From UBA5069 sp963773745 (GTDB taxonomy: Bacteria > Chloroflexota > Anaerolineae > Caldilineales > Caldilineaceae), in the NCBI GenBank assembly GCA_963773745.1, contig CAVZCL010000005.1:1-64000 (forward strand): DNA of 64,000 nucleotides, given 5' to 3'. The stretch's first letter is position 1, and every line of letters starts with the position of its first letter. The notes under the pieces were generated by a model that was given only the letters and a program-made list of their open reading frames with translations, did no database searches and was not told the DNA's origin. Positions 27,742 to 37,977 of this stretch are shown in pieces. The translations under genes were made by a program, and so were the position numbers.

Positions 27742-30700
27742 CTAGCTGTTCGCCCCCAGCGCCAGCCGCCGCAGCCGCCCGGCGGGCAGCGCCTTCCAGA
27801 TGATCTCCATGTCGGGCGCACGCAAGGCGCCGCTTGCCAGCAGGGCCGCGCCATAGACCAGCGCGCCCGCGAGCGTAGCCAGCCACACGTTGATCGCCAT
27901 CCCAGCCAGCGCACCCGTCACGGCCAGCATGGCCACCGCCGCCAGCACAGGGCGCAACGTCACCGAGAGCCACGGCACCACGCCCACGTGTTTGCGCACA
28001 GCGTAGTAGAAGGGAATGAGCAGCGTGAACTCGCTGAGAATCGTGGTGAAGGCAGCCGCCACATAGCCAAAGCGGGGAATCAGGATCAGGTTCAGAATCA
28101 CGTTGACGACGACGCCAAAGACAAATGCGCGCGGTCAGGTAGTGCTGCTGGTTCACCGCAATCAGCACATATTGCGTCACGCTGTTCATGAAGCCAATCG
28201 GAATGCTCCAGATGATGATGCGGAAGGCGAGATCTGCGCCGCCCATGTATTCCCACGTGCGCCCAAAGGCGCTCATTGTGCCCGGAACGTCGAGGTATTG
28301 CTGTCCGCCCACAATTGCCACCAGCGGGCGCGCCAGAAAGGTGACGGAGACCGCAATCGGCAGCGCCACCAGCAGCAACATGCGCAGGCTGAGCACGTAG
28401 GAGCGCAGCAGGTTGTCACCCTCCTTGCGCGCGAGGCGGCTCATGAGCGGGAAGAGCGCCATTGTGAACATGCTGGGGATAATATTCAAACCGTCGAGAT
28501 ACTTGAGGCCCACGCTGTAGAGCCCGACGCTCACCGCGCCTGCCAGCGGGCGCAGAATCCAGATGTCAATCCGCCAGAAGATGGTGGCCAGCAGGTGGTT
28601 GATCATCAGCGGGCCGCTGACGCGCAGCATGTAGCGCTGCAGCTTGCCATCCCACGCCCACTGCGGCTTGAAGAGCGTTGTGCGCATGAGCAGCCAAAGC
28701 CAGACGACCTGCAGCATGTTGACCGCGAGGCTCACCAGCGCCAGCCCTACAAAGCTCCAGCCCAGCAGCAGCACAAGCGCGCCCAGCGTCACCTTGAGGA
28801 GCGCCACCGCATTCGTCAGCCCGGCGGGATACTCCATCTTCTCAAAGGCAAAGAACATGCTGCTGAAGGCGTCGGCATAGTTGGCAAAGAGCATGGCAAA
28901 GGCAAGCAGCGCAATCGCCTGCACCTCCTGCGTGCCAATCGACTGAATCTCCACCAGACCGCCGCCGAAGAGGTGGTAGCCGAAGACGTTAACCTGGATG
29001 CTGCCGATGTTGACGTAGAAGAGCGTGACGAGCGCCAGAATGGGCATCACCGCCGCCCACAGGAAGGTGCGCACGGCGAGCACGTTCGTCAGATAGGCGC
29101 TCGAGCGGTTCTTGTCCTCGGCCACGTCGCGCGTCAGCAGCGTGCCCAGCCCATAGCGGCTCACAATCTCGAAGAAGCCGTAGAGCGAGACGACGAAGTA
29201 CCACTTGCCCGTCCCCTCCGGCCCGAGCAGGCGCACGTAGAGCATGGCGAAGGCGAAGTCAATCGCCTTGTTGGCCAGGCTCAGCCCCATGGGCACGAGC
29301 GAATTCTTGGCCACCACGCGCACTTCGCTCTGGTTCTCGTCTGGGTGGTAGTAGCGCCCCCAGAGCCAGAAGAGCCCCAGGAAGAGCAGCGCCATTACCG
29401 CCAGGAAGGAGGCGTAGAGCCCCACCTTGAAGCTCATGGGGCTGTAGACAAAGCGCACGGTCCACTGTCCCGCCTCGGGCAGGTAGACGGCGCGCAACGC
29501 GCTGTTGGCACGCTGGATGTCAAGCTCCATCTCGCGGCTCTCATCCGCGCCAAAGGGGCGAATGTAGGCCTTCCAGCCGGGGAAGTAGCCGTCGGCCAGC
29601 AGCAGCCAGGCACGGTCGCTGATGTTCACGTCGACGAAAACGTCGTTGGGGGTGGCGCGGCTGATGCGCGCCTCGGCCACCTGCGGGCTGGATGGAACGA
29701 GGGCGTTGGCGTCGTCGGGCGCTTCCTCAATGAAGAGGGTGCGGCGCAGGTCGGCCTCAAGCAGCGGCTGCGCGTCCACGGCCACAACCTGCGCCTCGGG
29801 GAGAATCAGCGCACGTGGCGCGGCCTCCAGATTCTCGTAGACTGCAATCGACGCATCGCGGTAGATCTCCTGCCACGTGGCGTTGGGGATGGCGTGCTGG
29901 GTGAGCACATACTTGACGTTGAGCAAGTCCAGCAACGGATTATCCAGCACGGCGTACGGGGTATCGCCGGCGGCGTAGAGGGGGGCAATGCGGTTGTAGA
30001 GCAATTCGCCCGCCTGCGGCTGAATCTGATTCATCAACTGCACATACTGCAGGGGGATGATGGAGTCGTAACCGCGCAGGTCGTGCCAGCCGTAGTACAT
30101 GCCCACGTTGGCGTTGAAGGTCTTGTCGCCGGGCACATCGAAGGTGGTGAAGCGCCAGGTGGCGTTGAGGTTGCCCGCCTCGCGTGCGTTGACGAAATTG
30201 ACCACGGGTGGCGTGCCTGCCTCGGTGCGGGGCGAGAGCGCAACGTCGGCGGCCGGGTTGAAGTGGCCGTGCGCCACGTAGAGATCGAGCGCAATCAGCA
30301 GCACCAGCCCAAGTGCGGCCCAGCGGCGCGCGCCGGCGCGCATGGCCAGCCCAAGCAGCAGCGCGCTCCCCAGCGCAAACGCACCAAAGCGCACGATGTT
30401 GAGCCACTGGTAGCCCCAAAACATCCGGCCGTCGGCAAAAGCAGCCTGTGCCAGGTCGCTGCCATTTACAATGCGCTGTCCCAGCGCGATGAAGGGCGCA
30501 GCGCTGAAGAGCGTGGCGAGCGCAACCGCGAGCGCGCCAATCCCCGCGAGCGCGGCCGCAAGCGCAAAGCCGCGCGCCCAGTTGCGCGCCTGATTGCGCA
30601 GCAGCAGGTCAAGCCCGCCGCCGCCCAGCGCCACCATGCTCAGCGTAAAGGGGAAGACCCAGCGGAAGGGGCTGTGCAGTTGGTTCCAGCCGGGCAGCCC

Positions 30701-32038
30701 ATAGAAGAGCAGCGCGTAGAGCGGCGTGCCAAAGGCAAAGAGCAAACTCAGCGCCGCCAGCCCTACAAAGAAGCCCACGTGCACCGGCCGCAGCCCCTCC
30801 TGCGCAAGCCAGTTGAAGCCTTGGCGCGTGCTGCGCCGCACAAGGCGCGCGGCCGTGGCCCCCACGGCAATTGCCGCCAGCAGCCACGTGGCAATCCCCA
30901 GATAGTTGCCCCCCTCAACGTAGTTCTTGATGCCCCAGTCGATTGTGTCAATGGGGCGACCGGTCGCATCCACGCTGGCTTGCACCCACACGCGCTGCCA
31001 GGGATCAAACCAGTGGTGATGGCTGGGATTGCCAAAGATGTCGGGCAGGGCAAAGGTGAGCACGTGGCGCGAGGGCCACGCCCAACCGCGCACCTGCTCC
31101 AACGAGGCCGAGCCCTGGCGAAAGTTGAGGGGCAGCAGTTCGGCCAGGGGCAGCAGCTGCACCGCACCCAACGCCAGCCCCAGCCCAACCATGGCCAGCA
31201 GCCAGAGGCCAAGCTCGACGATGCGCCGTGTGCGCCCTCCGCCGCGTTCTGCGCTGGGATCGACAGCCTCTTGCACGAGGCCCAGCAGCCGCCACGCGGC
31301 AAGCAGCCGCACAAGCGCATAGGCCCCCGCCACCAGCAGCGTGTAGTAGATGAGCTCGGGGTGGCCCGCCAGCGCCACCATGCCCACAATCGCCGCGCCC
31401 ACAGCCACATAGGGAATGGGCGAATAGTGGCCCGTGCCCTTGCCCTCCTGCTTGCGGATAATGAGCTCAATCACAGCCAGCAGCGCAGGCAGCCACGGCA
31501 CGGCGGCAATGAACATGGTAAAGACCACGCTCACAATGAGAAAACCGCTGAACATGTAGGCGACGCCGGCGAAGAGCGCCGCCGCGCGCTTCAGCCGCAG
31601 CACGCGCCCAAAGGCGTACATTGCCCAGCCCGCCAGCGCCACCTGCAGCGCGGTGAACCAGCCGAAGGCGGCATCCAGCGGCAGCACATAGAAGAGGAGA
31701 TTCAGCGGGTAGAAGGTGCTGGCCTGGCCGGCCGCAACGAAGGGGATGCCGCTGAGAATTTGCGGGTTCCAGAGGGGGATTTCGCCCCCGGCCAGCGTGC
31801 TGCGAATGTGCAGCTTCCAGGGCGCGTTTTGCAGTACCAAATCGGCCGGCAGCCCGTTGTGGGGGATGATGTCGGGGCGCAGCGAGCGCCACGGCGCGAA
31901 GGTGTAGAGGGCATCCCACGGCAGCAGCGAGCGGCCGGTGAGGGCGGGGAAGAGGACTGGCGCAAACCACAGCAGCGCCAGCGCCAGGATCACTCCCAGC
32001 GCGTACAAATCACTGCGGTGTGTGCGAAGGCGTGCCAT
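27742..32038 (-). CDS. YfhO-like membrane protein fused to a Wzx-type flippase (one frameshift)
   Basis: From ATG 32038 about 890 residues form a YfhO-like protein: a hydrophobic core with ALTGRSLLPWDALYTFAPWR, GEIPLWNPQILSGIPF and LLDLLNVKYVLTQ, then an extracytoplasmic domain with GYFPGWKAYI and a final membrane helix. After a short linker (YYHPDENQSEVRVVAKNSLV) the same frame continues as an oligosaccharide flippase of about 14 helices (LYVRLLGPEGTGKWYFV). The frame breaks near 28118 and the flippase C-terminus (VILNLILIPRFGYVAAAFTT) ends at 27742. About 1,430 residues in all. It probably handles lipid-linked sugars at the membrane, beside the mannosyltransferase-like gene at 33066. Confidence 0.82.
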
Positions 32039-33066
32039 AACCAATTACAAACCCCGACGCAAAGGCGCAACAACATCCCGACGCAAAGGCGCAAAGGCGC
32101 AAAGGAACGCAAAGAAAAGCAAAAACAAGAAGAACATGTTCTTGTTCTTGTTTTTCTTTGCGTTCCTTTGCGCCTTTGCGCCTTTGCGTCAAGATGTTGT
32201 TTTCCTCGGTAGCGCCAGCGGATTTGCCAGGTGCGCCAGGCGGACTCGATCTTCACCGGCATGTCGAGCTTGCTCTTGCCAATGCGGCGGTCCTCAAAGT
32301 GGATGGGGATCTCCACAATTTTGTAGCCAAGCTTCTCGCAGAGGAAGGCCATCTCCACCTGGAAGGAGTAACCGTTGCTGCTGATCTTCTCCAGCCCGAT
32401 GCCCTGCAGCGCGCCGGCGCGCCAGAGCTTGAAGCCAGCGGTCATGTCGCGCACGCGCAGGCCCAGGATCATGCGGCTGTAGAGGTTGGCCCACCAGGAG
32501 ACAAAGCGGCGCCAGGCGCTCCAGCCGGCATCGAGCGAGCCGCCCGGCACATAGCGGCTGCCCACGACGACATCTGCGCCGGTGGCCTGCAGAACGCCCA
32601 GCATCTGCGGCACATAGGCGGGTGAATGGCTGAAGTCGGCGTCCATCTGCACCACAAAGTCGGCGCCGTCGGCCAGGGCGCGCGTCATGCCCGCCACATA
32701 GGCCGTGCCCAGCCCCCCCTTGCCCTGCCGGTGGATGACGAGCAGGCGCGGGCGGTCGGCGCCCGGTGCGTTGTAGGCATGCATGAGTTCATCGGCCACG
32801 CGGCCGGTGCCGTCGGGCGAGTTGTCATCCACAATCAGCAGTTGCAGCGTGGGCAGCGGGCCACCCGGCGCCGAAAGAGCCAGCAGCGCCGCCGCCATCG
32901 CGGGCAGGTTGTCGGCTTCGTTGTAGGTGGGGATCACAACCGTGAGGCGGCCGCCGGCAGGCTCGGCAAGAGAGGGGGCGGCGGCCTGTGCGGTCGGCTG
33001 TGCGGTCGGCTGTGCGGTCGATTGTGCAGTTGGCTGTGCGGCGGGCTGTGCGAGAGAGTGGTCCAT
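31990..33066 (-). CDS. Polyprenol-phosphate mannosyltransferase-like GT2 enzyme
   Basis: A family-2 glycosyltransferase resembling dolichol-phosphate mannose synthase. Motifs are VVIPTYNEADNLP, LLIVDDNSPDGTG, the DxD in QMDADFSHSP, GSRYVPGG and IPIHFEDRRIGKSKLD. It would load mannose or a related sugar on a polyprenol-phosphate for membrane GT-C enzymes. ATG 33066 is preferred over a TTG at 33102. The first 36 residues hold a (PTAQ)n repeat. No stop follows the catalytic domain: the frame reads through the hairpin at 32067-32211 and ends inside the next gene, adding about 70 residues of low complexity. A natural stop may have been lost to an indel near 32215. Confidence 0.85.
   Translation of the reverse strand: MDHSLAQPAAQPTAQSTAQPTAQPTAQAAAPSLAEPAGGRLTVVIPTYNEADNLPAMAAALLALSAPGGPLPTLQLLIVDDNSPDGTGRVADELMHAYNAPGADRPRLLVIHRQGKGGLGTAYVAGMTRALADGADFVVQMDADFSHSPAYVPQMLGVLQATGADVVVGSRYVPGGSLDAGWSAWRRFVSWWANLYSRMILGLRVRDMTAGFKLWRAGALQGIGLEKISSNGYSFQVEMAFLCEKLGYKIVEIPIHFEDRRIGKSKLDMPVKIESAWRTWQIRWRYRGKQHLDAKAQRRKGTQRKTRTRTCSSCFCFSLRSFAPLRLCVGMLLRLCVGVCNWLWHAFAHTAVICTRWE
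32067..32211. repeat. Long inverted repeat, CGCAAAGG-type
   Basis: Arms of about 70 nt meet with no loop at about 32139 (GAACATGTTC). The arms contain repeated GGCGCAAAGG words and pair with a few mismatches and small indels. The same word family makes up the hairpin at 61500-61642. Confidence 0.9.
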
Positions 33067-33137
33067 CAAGCGCGAGAAGCTCCTGTGGGCGCAGCGGGCC
33101 AAAAGCAGGCCGAATGGAGGGCAAGCGCCGAACGATC

Positions 33138-33147
33138 ATTCTAGCAC
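33138..33147 (-). promoter_or_regulatory. Extended -10 element of the GT2 gene
   Basis: The minus strand reads GTGCTAGAAT, 72 nt upstream of ATG 33066. The identical word occurs at 46365-46374. Confidence 0.45.
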
Positions 33148-33256
33148 GGGGGCTTTGGCGGCGCGAATTGGTGGGGTGGGCGTGGGCGTGGGGAGGGGTT
33201 TCTGGTAGTTGATGGTTGTTGGAACAAGAGGAATGTGAGAACATCAAAGGTGTTGA

Positions 33257-34700
33257 TTTTGTCAGCCAACTGAAATCGAGCAGACCCTTGTTATAGACCG
33301 CAAACGTTTATTTGAGATACCCTCCACCCAAATCTCCCAGGACCCTTCCCTTTTCGATCAAGTCTGCAATGCATTGCGCACTGCCGTATGGATGTGGGCA
33401 GACCAACCTCTTGATACCACAACCTGGCCAGGTCCAGATACGTTACTGGACGGGCGCACGCTTGCTGTTGATGCGTGGGATTCGCCTGCTGACGTGGTGC
33501 GCTGCTTACGGTGGAACTGAGCGAAAGGCGCGGGGATCTCACCTGGACACTACGCTACACTCTTTGCTCAGCGGGTAGCCGCCGTAACGGCCTATGAGGA
33601 GTGCAATTGCAGTCAGTTGCTGAGCGGCTCGAAAGAGAAGGAGCCGCCTGACTTGACAGATTCTTGAGATAAGTTCGGGCCGCTTGACATCGATGGCCTG
33701 CAGGCCTCCAAGCCGTTCACCGCTGCCTTGGAGGCCAAGGCGGATGCTGCACCTGCTGCGCAAGGATTTAGCGCAGCGCCGGTTGCCTGTGGTCGTCATC
33801 TCACCCACACGCACCGGTGAGACCTTGCTCGATGCACGCATGCTTGCACACCGGCTACGGGGCATGGCGCATGTATTCCGCCTCAAGAGCGACTTCTGGT
33901 GGACCAAGGAAGAATTTGCGCATATTTGCTTTGGAGGCAGCGTGCGCCTGTACCATGCAGGCTATCGCGCGGACGACAAGCCGGGCGAACACCGCTTTTG
34001 GGCTATGGACGAGATCATGCCCGACCCGGAGGCGGTTGCACGGGACATTGTTGAGAAGGTATTGCGCGATATCCTTGCGCTTGAATGGTTGTCAACGGAT
34101 CTGGAATCTTTACTGCACGAGCGCGGTGACGTACGCTTCCATGAAACAGCTTGCGCAGTTGCGAGCCAATGCGCAGGAGTTGGAAAAAGAAGAGCGAGAA
34201 TCGCATATTCGATGACCTTTTCTCGAAATTCAATAGGGCGTGCGTTGAACGCGATGAGTTCAAGCGGCTTTACAATATCGCCAAGGCAAAGGCCAATGCG
34301 CTTGAATATGACTGGAATTATGATGCGCCAACCCTAGATGAGGAACCGCAAGATCCTTCTATGGTGAGCGGCTCGTTTACTTATCCAGCCAGGCCTGCGC
34401 AACTTACAATGCCCTTGACAAGGCCCTGCAAAGCGAACTTGACCAAGTTGCTCTCCAAGCTTGCATATGAGGACCTTGGCGACCAACACACTGAACCCGT
34501 AAAAGGGTGCAAGGGCGGAGCCTGCTTCGTCTATCCACGCAAACGAGGCGCCGCCGGGCGTGCGGTGTCTATATATCCGCGTGCAGGATAGAGTGGTGCA
34601 GGTGCTCGAACTCTACCAGAACCATGATGTATACAGCGCCGAGCGCGATAAGGGGTACATACCTCGGCTGACTACGATCTCGCCCAATTCATGCCGTGGA
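33257..34700 (+). pseudogene. Decayed accessory gene of unknown family
   Basis: Coding-like segments on the plus strand change frame repeatedly. 33257-33520 is open without an ATG (LDTTTWPGPDTLLDGRTLAV, SPADVVRCLRWN). HYATLFAQRVAAVTAYEEC follows a stop. 33760-34100 reads LPVVVISPTRTGETLLDARM and RLYHAGYRADDKPGEHRFW. Then come coiled-coil-like pieces (LAQLRANAQELEKEERE, DEFKRLYNIAKAKANALEYD) and ALDKALQSELDQVALQA. Together these suggest a protein of 450 or more residues, inactivated by several frameshifts and stops. It adjoins the DarT1/NADAR pair, so a former defence or mobile-island gene is possible, but no domain was recognised. Confidence 0.55.
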
Positions 34701-34857
34701 GATTCACGCCGGATGCGATCCTGTCGTAGAGACAAAGTCGTAGGCCCCACTTGCTGTCGGCGGCTACAACACTAAATCGTACCGGGACTATCGAATCAGC
34801 CAAAGGAGCCACATTATTATTCCCATAAACACCTCCCCAAGTGAAGAACGGTGCCAG

Positions 34858-35511
34858 TTGCTCCAACGGATATGTGATGAACGCAAAATTGATCACCTCG
34901 TCCACTTCACGCCGGCCTGTAATCTTGCTGGTATCCTGAAACATGGCCTGATGAGCCAGACGACATATCAGAAGTTGCTGCAAGGCAACGAACAGCCCAC
35001 ACCTAATGATCTACTTCGGCTGGATGACAAGTTAAACCGAATCTCAATGAGCATCAGTTTCCCAAACTACAGGTTGTTCAAGAAGTTCCGACAACAAAGA
35101 CCGGGGCCTTGGGTTGTGCTCCTATGTGATGCGTCGATCTTGTGGGAGCGCGATTGCGCATTCTGCCTTGGAAACGCAGCTAACTCTGGAGTCGCAAACT
35201 TGTCGCTGAAGCAGAGACAGCAACCGTTGATGCTTAATCTGATGTTCGGCGATCTGCCCGGTCATGTGCGCTCGGATCTTCACATACCATCATGGTTCCC
35301 AACCGATCCGCAAGCCGAAGTGCTCGTGCGCTCACACATTAAAGTGAAGCGCATTAGTGCGATTATCTTTGAGAGCCATACTGACCAAGATCAGTCGAAA
35401 TTGGCTCTGCAAAATAACGAAATCGCGCCGATCGTTTTGGAACCAGAATACTTCCAGCCACGAGCCGACTGGCGACATTGGTCACAGTCCGTAAAGTCTG
35501 AGATTGAGTGA
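34858..35511 (+). CDS. darT: DarT1-like DNA ADP-ribosyltransferase (toxin)
   Basis: A 217-residue DarT-family (DUF4433) enzyme expected to ADP-ribosylate DNA bases (guanine for DarT1). H16 in LVHFTPACNLAGILKHGL belongs to the NAD-binding N-terminus. DDKLNRISMSISFPNYRLF, WVVLLCDASILWERDCAFC and the catalytic-glutamate segment PQAEVLVRSHI (E154) follow in family order. The start is uncertain: TTG 34858 is used, but the frame is open further upstream without an ATG. The NADAR-type gene follows 136 bp later on the same strand, as expected for a toxin-antitoxin pair. Confidence 0.82.
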   Translation: MLQRICDERKIDHLVHFTPACNLAGILKHGLMSQTTYQKLLQGNEQPTPNDLLRLDDKLNRISMSISFPNYRLFKKFRQQRPGPWVVLLCDASILWERDCAFCLGNAANSGVANLSLKQRQQPLMLNLMFGDLPGHVRSDLHIPSWFPTDPQAEVLVRSHIKVKRISAIIFESHTDQDQSKLALQNNEIAPIVLEPEYFQPRADWRHWSQSVKSEIE

Positions 35512-35647
35512 TTATCGCTGACTTTCACAGGATAAGCACCAGCTTTGTTCAGCCGATGAGTACACTTGTCAAAAGATCTTCGGTTTTCGCATGATGACTT
35601 TCGCTAAAACCGAGTCATGTGGTTATCGTCGGATGGAGAATAGTGGA

Positions 35648-36400
35648 ATGGCCAACCGCCCTGTCTTTGTACCAGCGCCTCAACAACATCCGTATGTGTG
35701 TCCAGTCGATGTGGAGTTTGCGTGGCACCCAGGCTTCTCCGTGTCGCAAGCTCAGAAGTCGATTCGTTGCTTGCATCAAGAAGCACAAAGGCATGGTTAT
35801 TCGCCGATTCTGGAGGTCTCATCCAAGTCACCAGACCAAATTGGTGTCGCATTGAGCGCCTTCAACCTGCAACTCAAACACGCCCACAGGTCACTCTCGG
35901 TGGAGTGTGCGTTTCAGGGAAGCAAGGTGTTTAGTCATGGCGGGCCATATGTGGAACTCTATGATGCGGCAAGCAGAGACTCTAAGCGTGATTCGCGCTT
36001 GCGCACATCAGGGATGCTCACCGCCTTCGAGTTTATGGGCACTAGTTTTCCCTTGCAACCCACGACGGCATTCTATGATTGGCTCTACGTGACGGCTCTC
36101 GTACAGAATCCCAGGCTGGCAGCACAGGTGCTTCACTATCGTGGCTTCACAGATATCGCCTTCAATCCCGAGAAGTCATGGAATTGTCAGGCCAGGTCCG
36201 TGGCGCTCTATGTCGCGCTGAGACTACGTAGCGTAGACGTGGAGGCACTTGTACAAGATGTAGGGGCGTACCTCGCCTTGATGCGAGGCGAAGTTCCGGA
36301 GTTTAATCATGCAACGAGCGAGACTGTGACGCAGATGTCTTTGCTGCCGGAAATCGCACTCACCAAGCCGCACGCTCTGAAGACGAGGAAGAAGAAATAG
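35648..36400 (+). CDS. DarT1-associated NADAR antitoxin-like protein
   Basis: A 250-residue protein matching the group found beside DarT1 genes, where the NADAR fold removes ADP-ribose from guanine. The N-terminus NRPVFVPAPQQHPYVCPVDV and WHPGFSVSQAQKSIRCLH precede the core. There, ECAFQGSKVFSHGGPY carries the E-x2-FQ-x2-K NADAR motif, followed by TTAFYDWLYVTAL and FTDIAFNPEKSWNCQARSVA. The basic tail TRKKK ends it. ATG 35648 is chosen over ATG 35591, which adds residues outside the family pattern. Assignment rests on recall of these motifs. Confidence 0.78.
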   Translation: MANRPVFVPAPQQHPYVCPVDVEFAWHPGFSVSQAQKSIRCLHQEAQRHGYSPILEVSSKSPDQIGVALSAFNLQLKHAHRSLSVECAFQGSKVFSHGGPYVELYDAASRDSKRDSRLRTSGMLTAFEFMGTSFPLQPTTAFYDWLYVTALVQNPRLAAQVLHYRGFTDIAFNPEKSWNCQARSVALYVALRLRSVDVEALVQDVGAYLALMRGEVPEFNHATSETVTQMSLLPEIALTKPHALKTRKKK

Positions 36401-36789
36401 GCGCGTGGGCGCGTCCGTCCTGGGCACGCACAAATCAGCGAGGCCCACACACCCGGATGCTTCGCTGTCAATCTATCTTCACACACGGCGTCACGCCGGG
36501 AGACGCGACCCACACCTGCGCAAAGACCTTCTCGGCCGCGACAAGCGTGGCGGCCACATCGACCTCTGCATGCGCAGCGCTCGTGAAGGATGCCTCAAAC
36601 TGGCTAGGGGTCATTCACGCTGAGTAGAACAAATTTGCGTACAATATTCGGGACACAAATCCATTTGTTGCCAACTTTCGGCCGAAAATGGGACACAAAT
36701 CTGGCGGGAAGCTTTTCCCATGCGTGAACTCCACGCGTAGCCCCGCCCACTGCGCGCGCTGAAATCCGCAGAAAGAATGTAACTCGCGC
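36401..36789. other. Intergenic region after the toxin-antitoxin pair
   Basis: 389 bp with no gene seen. GGCGTCACGCCGGGAGACGC at 36489 resembles the GTCACGCCGGAGACGTGACC module of the REP-like elements. GGGACACAAATC occurs twice (about 36649 and 36690), and TGCGTACAATATTCG near 36635 could be a -10 element. Confidence 0.5.
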
Positions 36790-37287
36790 ATGATTGAAAT
36801 CTCACCCCGCCTCTTTGTCGGTGATGCGCTGGACTATGAAGAGCGCGTGCGCTTCCAGCGCGGTTGGGCTGTGGTCCAGGCGTGCACGGAGCCCTACCAT
36901 CGCGCGGCGCTCGGTTACAAGGGGCGCGCCGCCCCTACAGAGCACCCGGAATACCTTGTGGCCTTGCGTGGCAACCGGCTCATTTTGAACCTGGTGGATA
37001 CCGACAATCCAGACTGGATCGCGCCCGCGCTGGTCGACGCGGCGCTGCAATTCGTGCATGCGCACCTGGTGGCCAGCAACAAGGTGCTCATTCACTGCAA
37101 TCTGGGCGTGTCACGCTCGCCTGCGCTTGGCCTGCTCTACCTTGCCCAATACACGGATGAACTGCCCACCGAGACATTCCTCGCGGCCGAAGCGGCATTT
37201 CGCAGCTTCTATCCAGCGTACAGCCCGGCAATGGGTATGCGTGGTTTCATGCTGCAGAATTGGGACAAGTACACAACTCGCGCGTGA
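36790..37287 (+). CDS. Dual-specificity protein phosphatase
   Basis: A 165-residue cysteine-based phosphatase. The P-loop is HCNLGVSRS at 102-110, with nucleophile C103 and phosphate-binding R109 (HCx5RS). The N-terminal MIEISPRLFVGDALDYE is typical of small DSP enzymes; the general acid is probably D71 or D73 in NLVDTDNP. It likely removes phosphate from protein Tyr/Ser/Thr, substrate unknown. Residues 42-52 (YKGRAAPTEHP) look like a short insertion. The stop lies about 145 nt before the tRNA cluster. Confidence 0.88.
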   Translation: MIEISPRLFVGDALDYEERVRFQRGWAVVQACTEPYHRAALGYKGRAAPTEHPEYLVALRGNRLILNLVDTDNPDWIAPALVDAALQFVHAHLVASNKVLIHCNLGVSRSPALGLLYLAQYTDELPTETFLAAEAAFRSFYPAYSPAMGMRGFMLQNWDKYTTRA

Positions 37288-37388
37288 CAAGCGGGCATGG
37301 TCAATCATTCGTGCCGGCGCCGACTTGGCAACCAGACGCGATTCAGGGTAATCTGTGCACTGTTCGCGTTGAGAGTAATCGCAAAGAT

Positions 37389-37416
37389 TACAATGTCGGC
37401 AAGTTGTGGTACAATT
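37389..37416 (+). promoter_or_regulatory. Promoter of the tRNA cluster
   Basis: TTACAA (37389-37394), 16-nt spacer, TACAAT (37411-37416), 15 nt before the first tRNA base. Confidence 0.6.
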
Positions 37417-37431
37417 TACTCGAGTACAGAC

Positions 37432-37506
<75 letters not shown>

Positions 37507-37572
37507 TTGCGGGCCGGCCTTCCCAAGGCCGGCCCCCTACATCGCCCCAGCAGAGGGGCGCATGCACTACGG

Positions 37573-37646
<74 letters not shown>

Positions 37647-37710
37647 CCTTCCCCCCTACACCGCGTCCCGCAATTCCTCGCACGCACTTGCATTCGGCAC
37701 GCACCCGCAT

Positions 37711-37784
<74 letters not shown>

Positions 37785-37977
37785 GCAATCTCATAGCGCC
37801 ATTGTGGCCATAACGGCCATGGCGTCCTCACGCAATGACGCCTTCTGCGCTGCTCCAAAATCCAGAATTCTTGCAAATTGACGGTCACAATCCGCCCAAA
37901 ATGGGGTAGAATGTCTCCAATTGCAGGCGATTCATTTTGGCGCGCTTGCGCGCTCTTACCCGTTGGAGAGTTTATTC

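Noticed and set aside
28103..32212. A 1,369-codon open frame on the plus strand opposite the YfhO-flippase gene
   Set aside because: It is the antisense shadow of a GC-rich coding frame: its product is rich in His, Gln and Arg without domains, while the minus strand has clear membrane motifs.
34560..34775. Small plus-strand frame of 71 codons
   Set aside because: No start context and mixed with debris of the decayed gene; composition does not support an independent gene.
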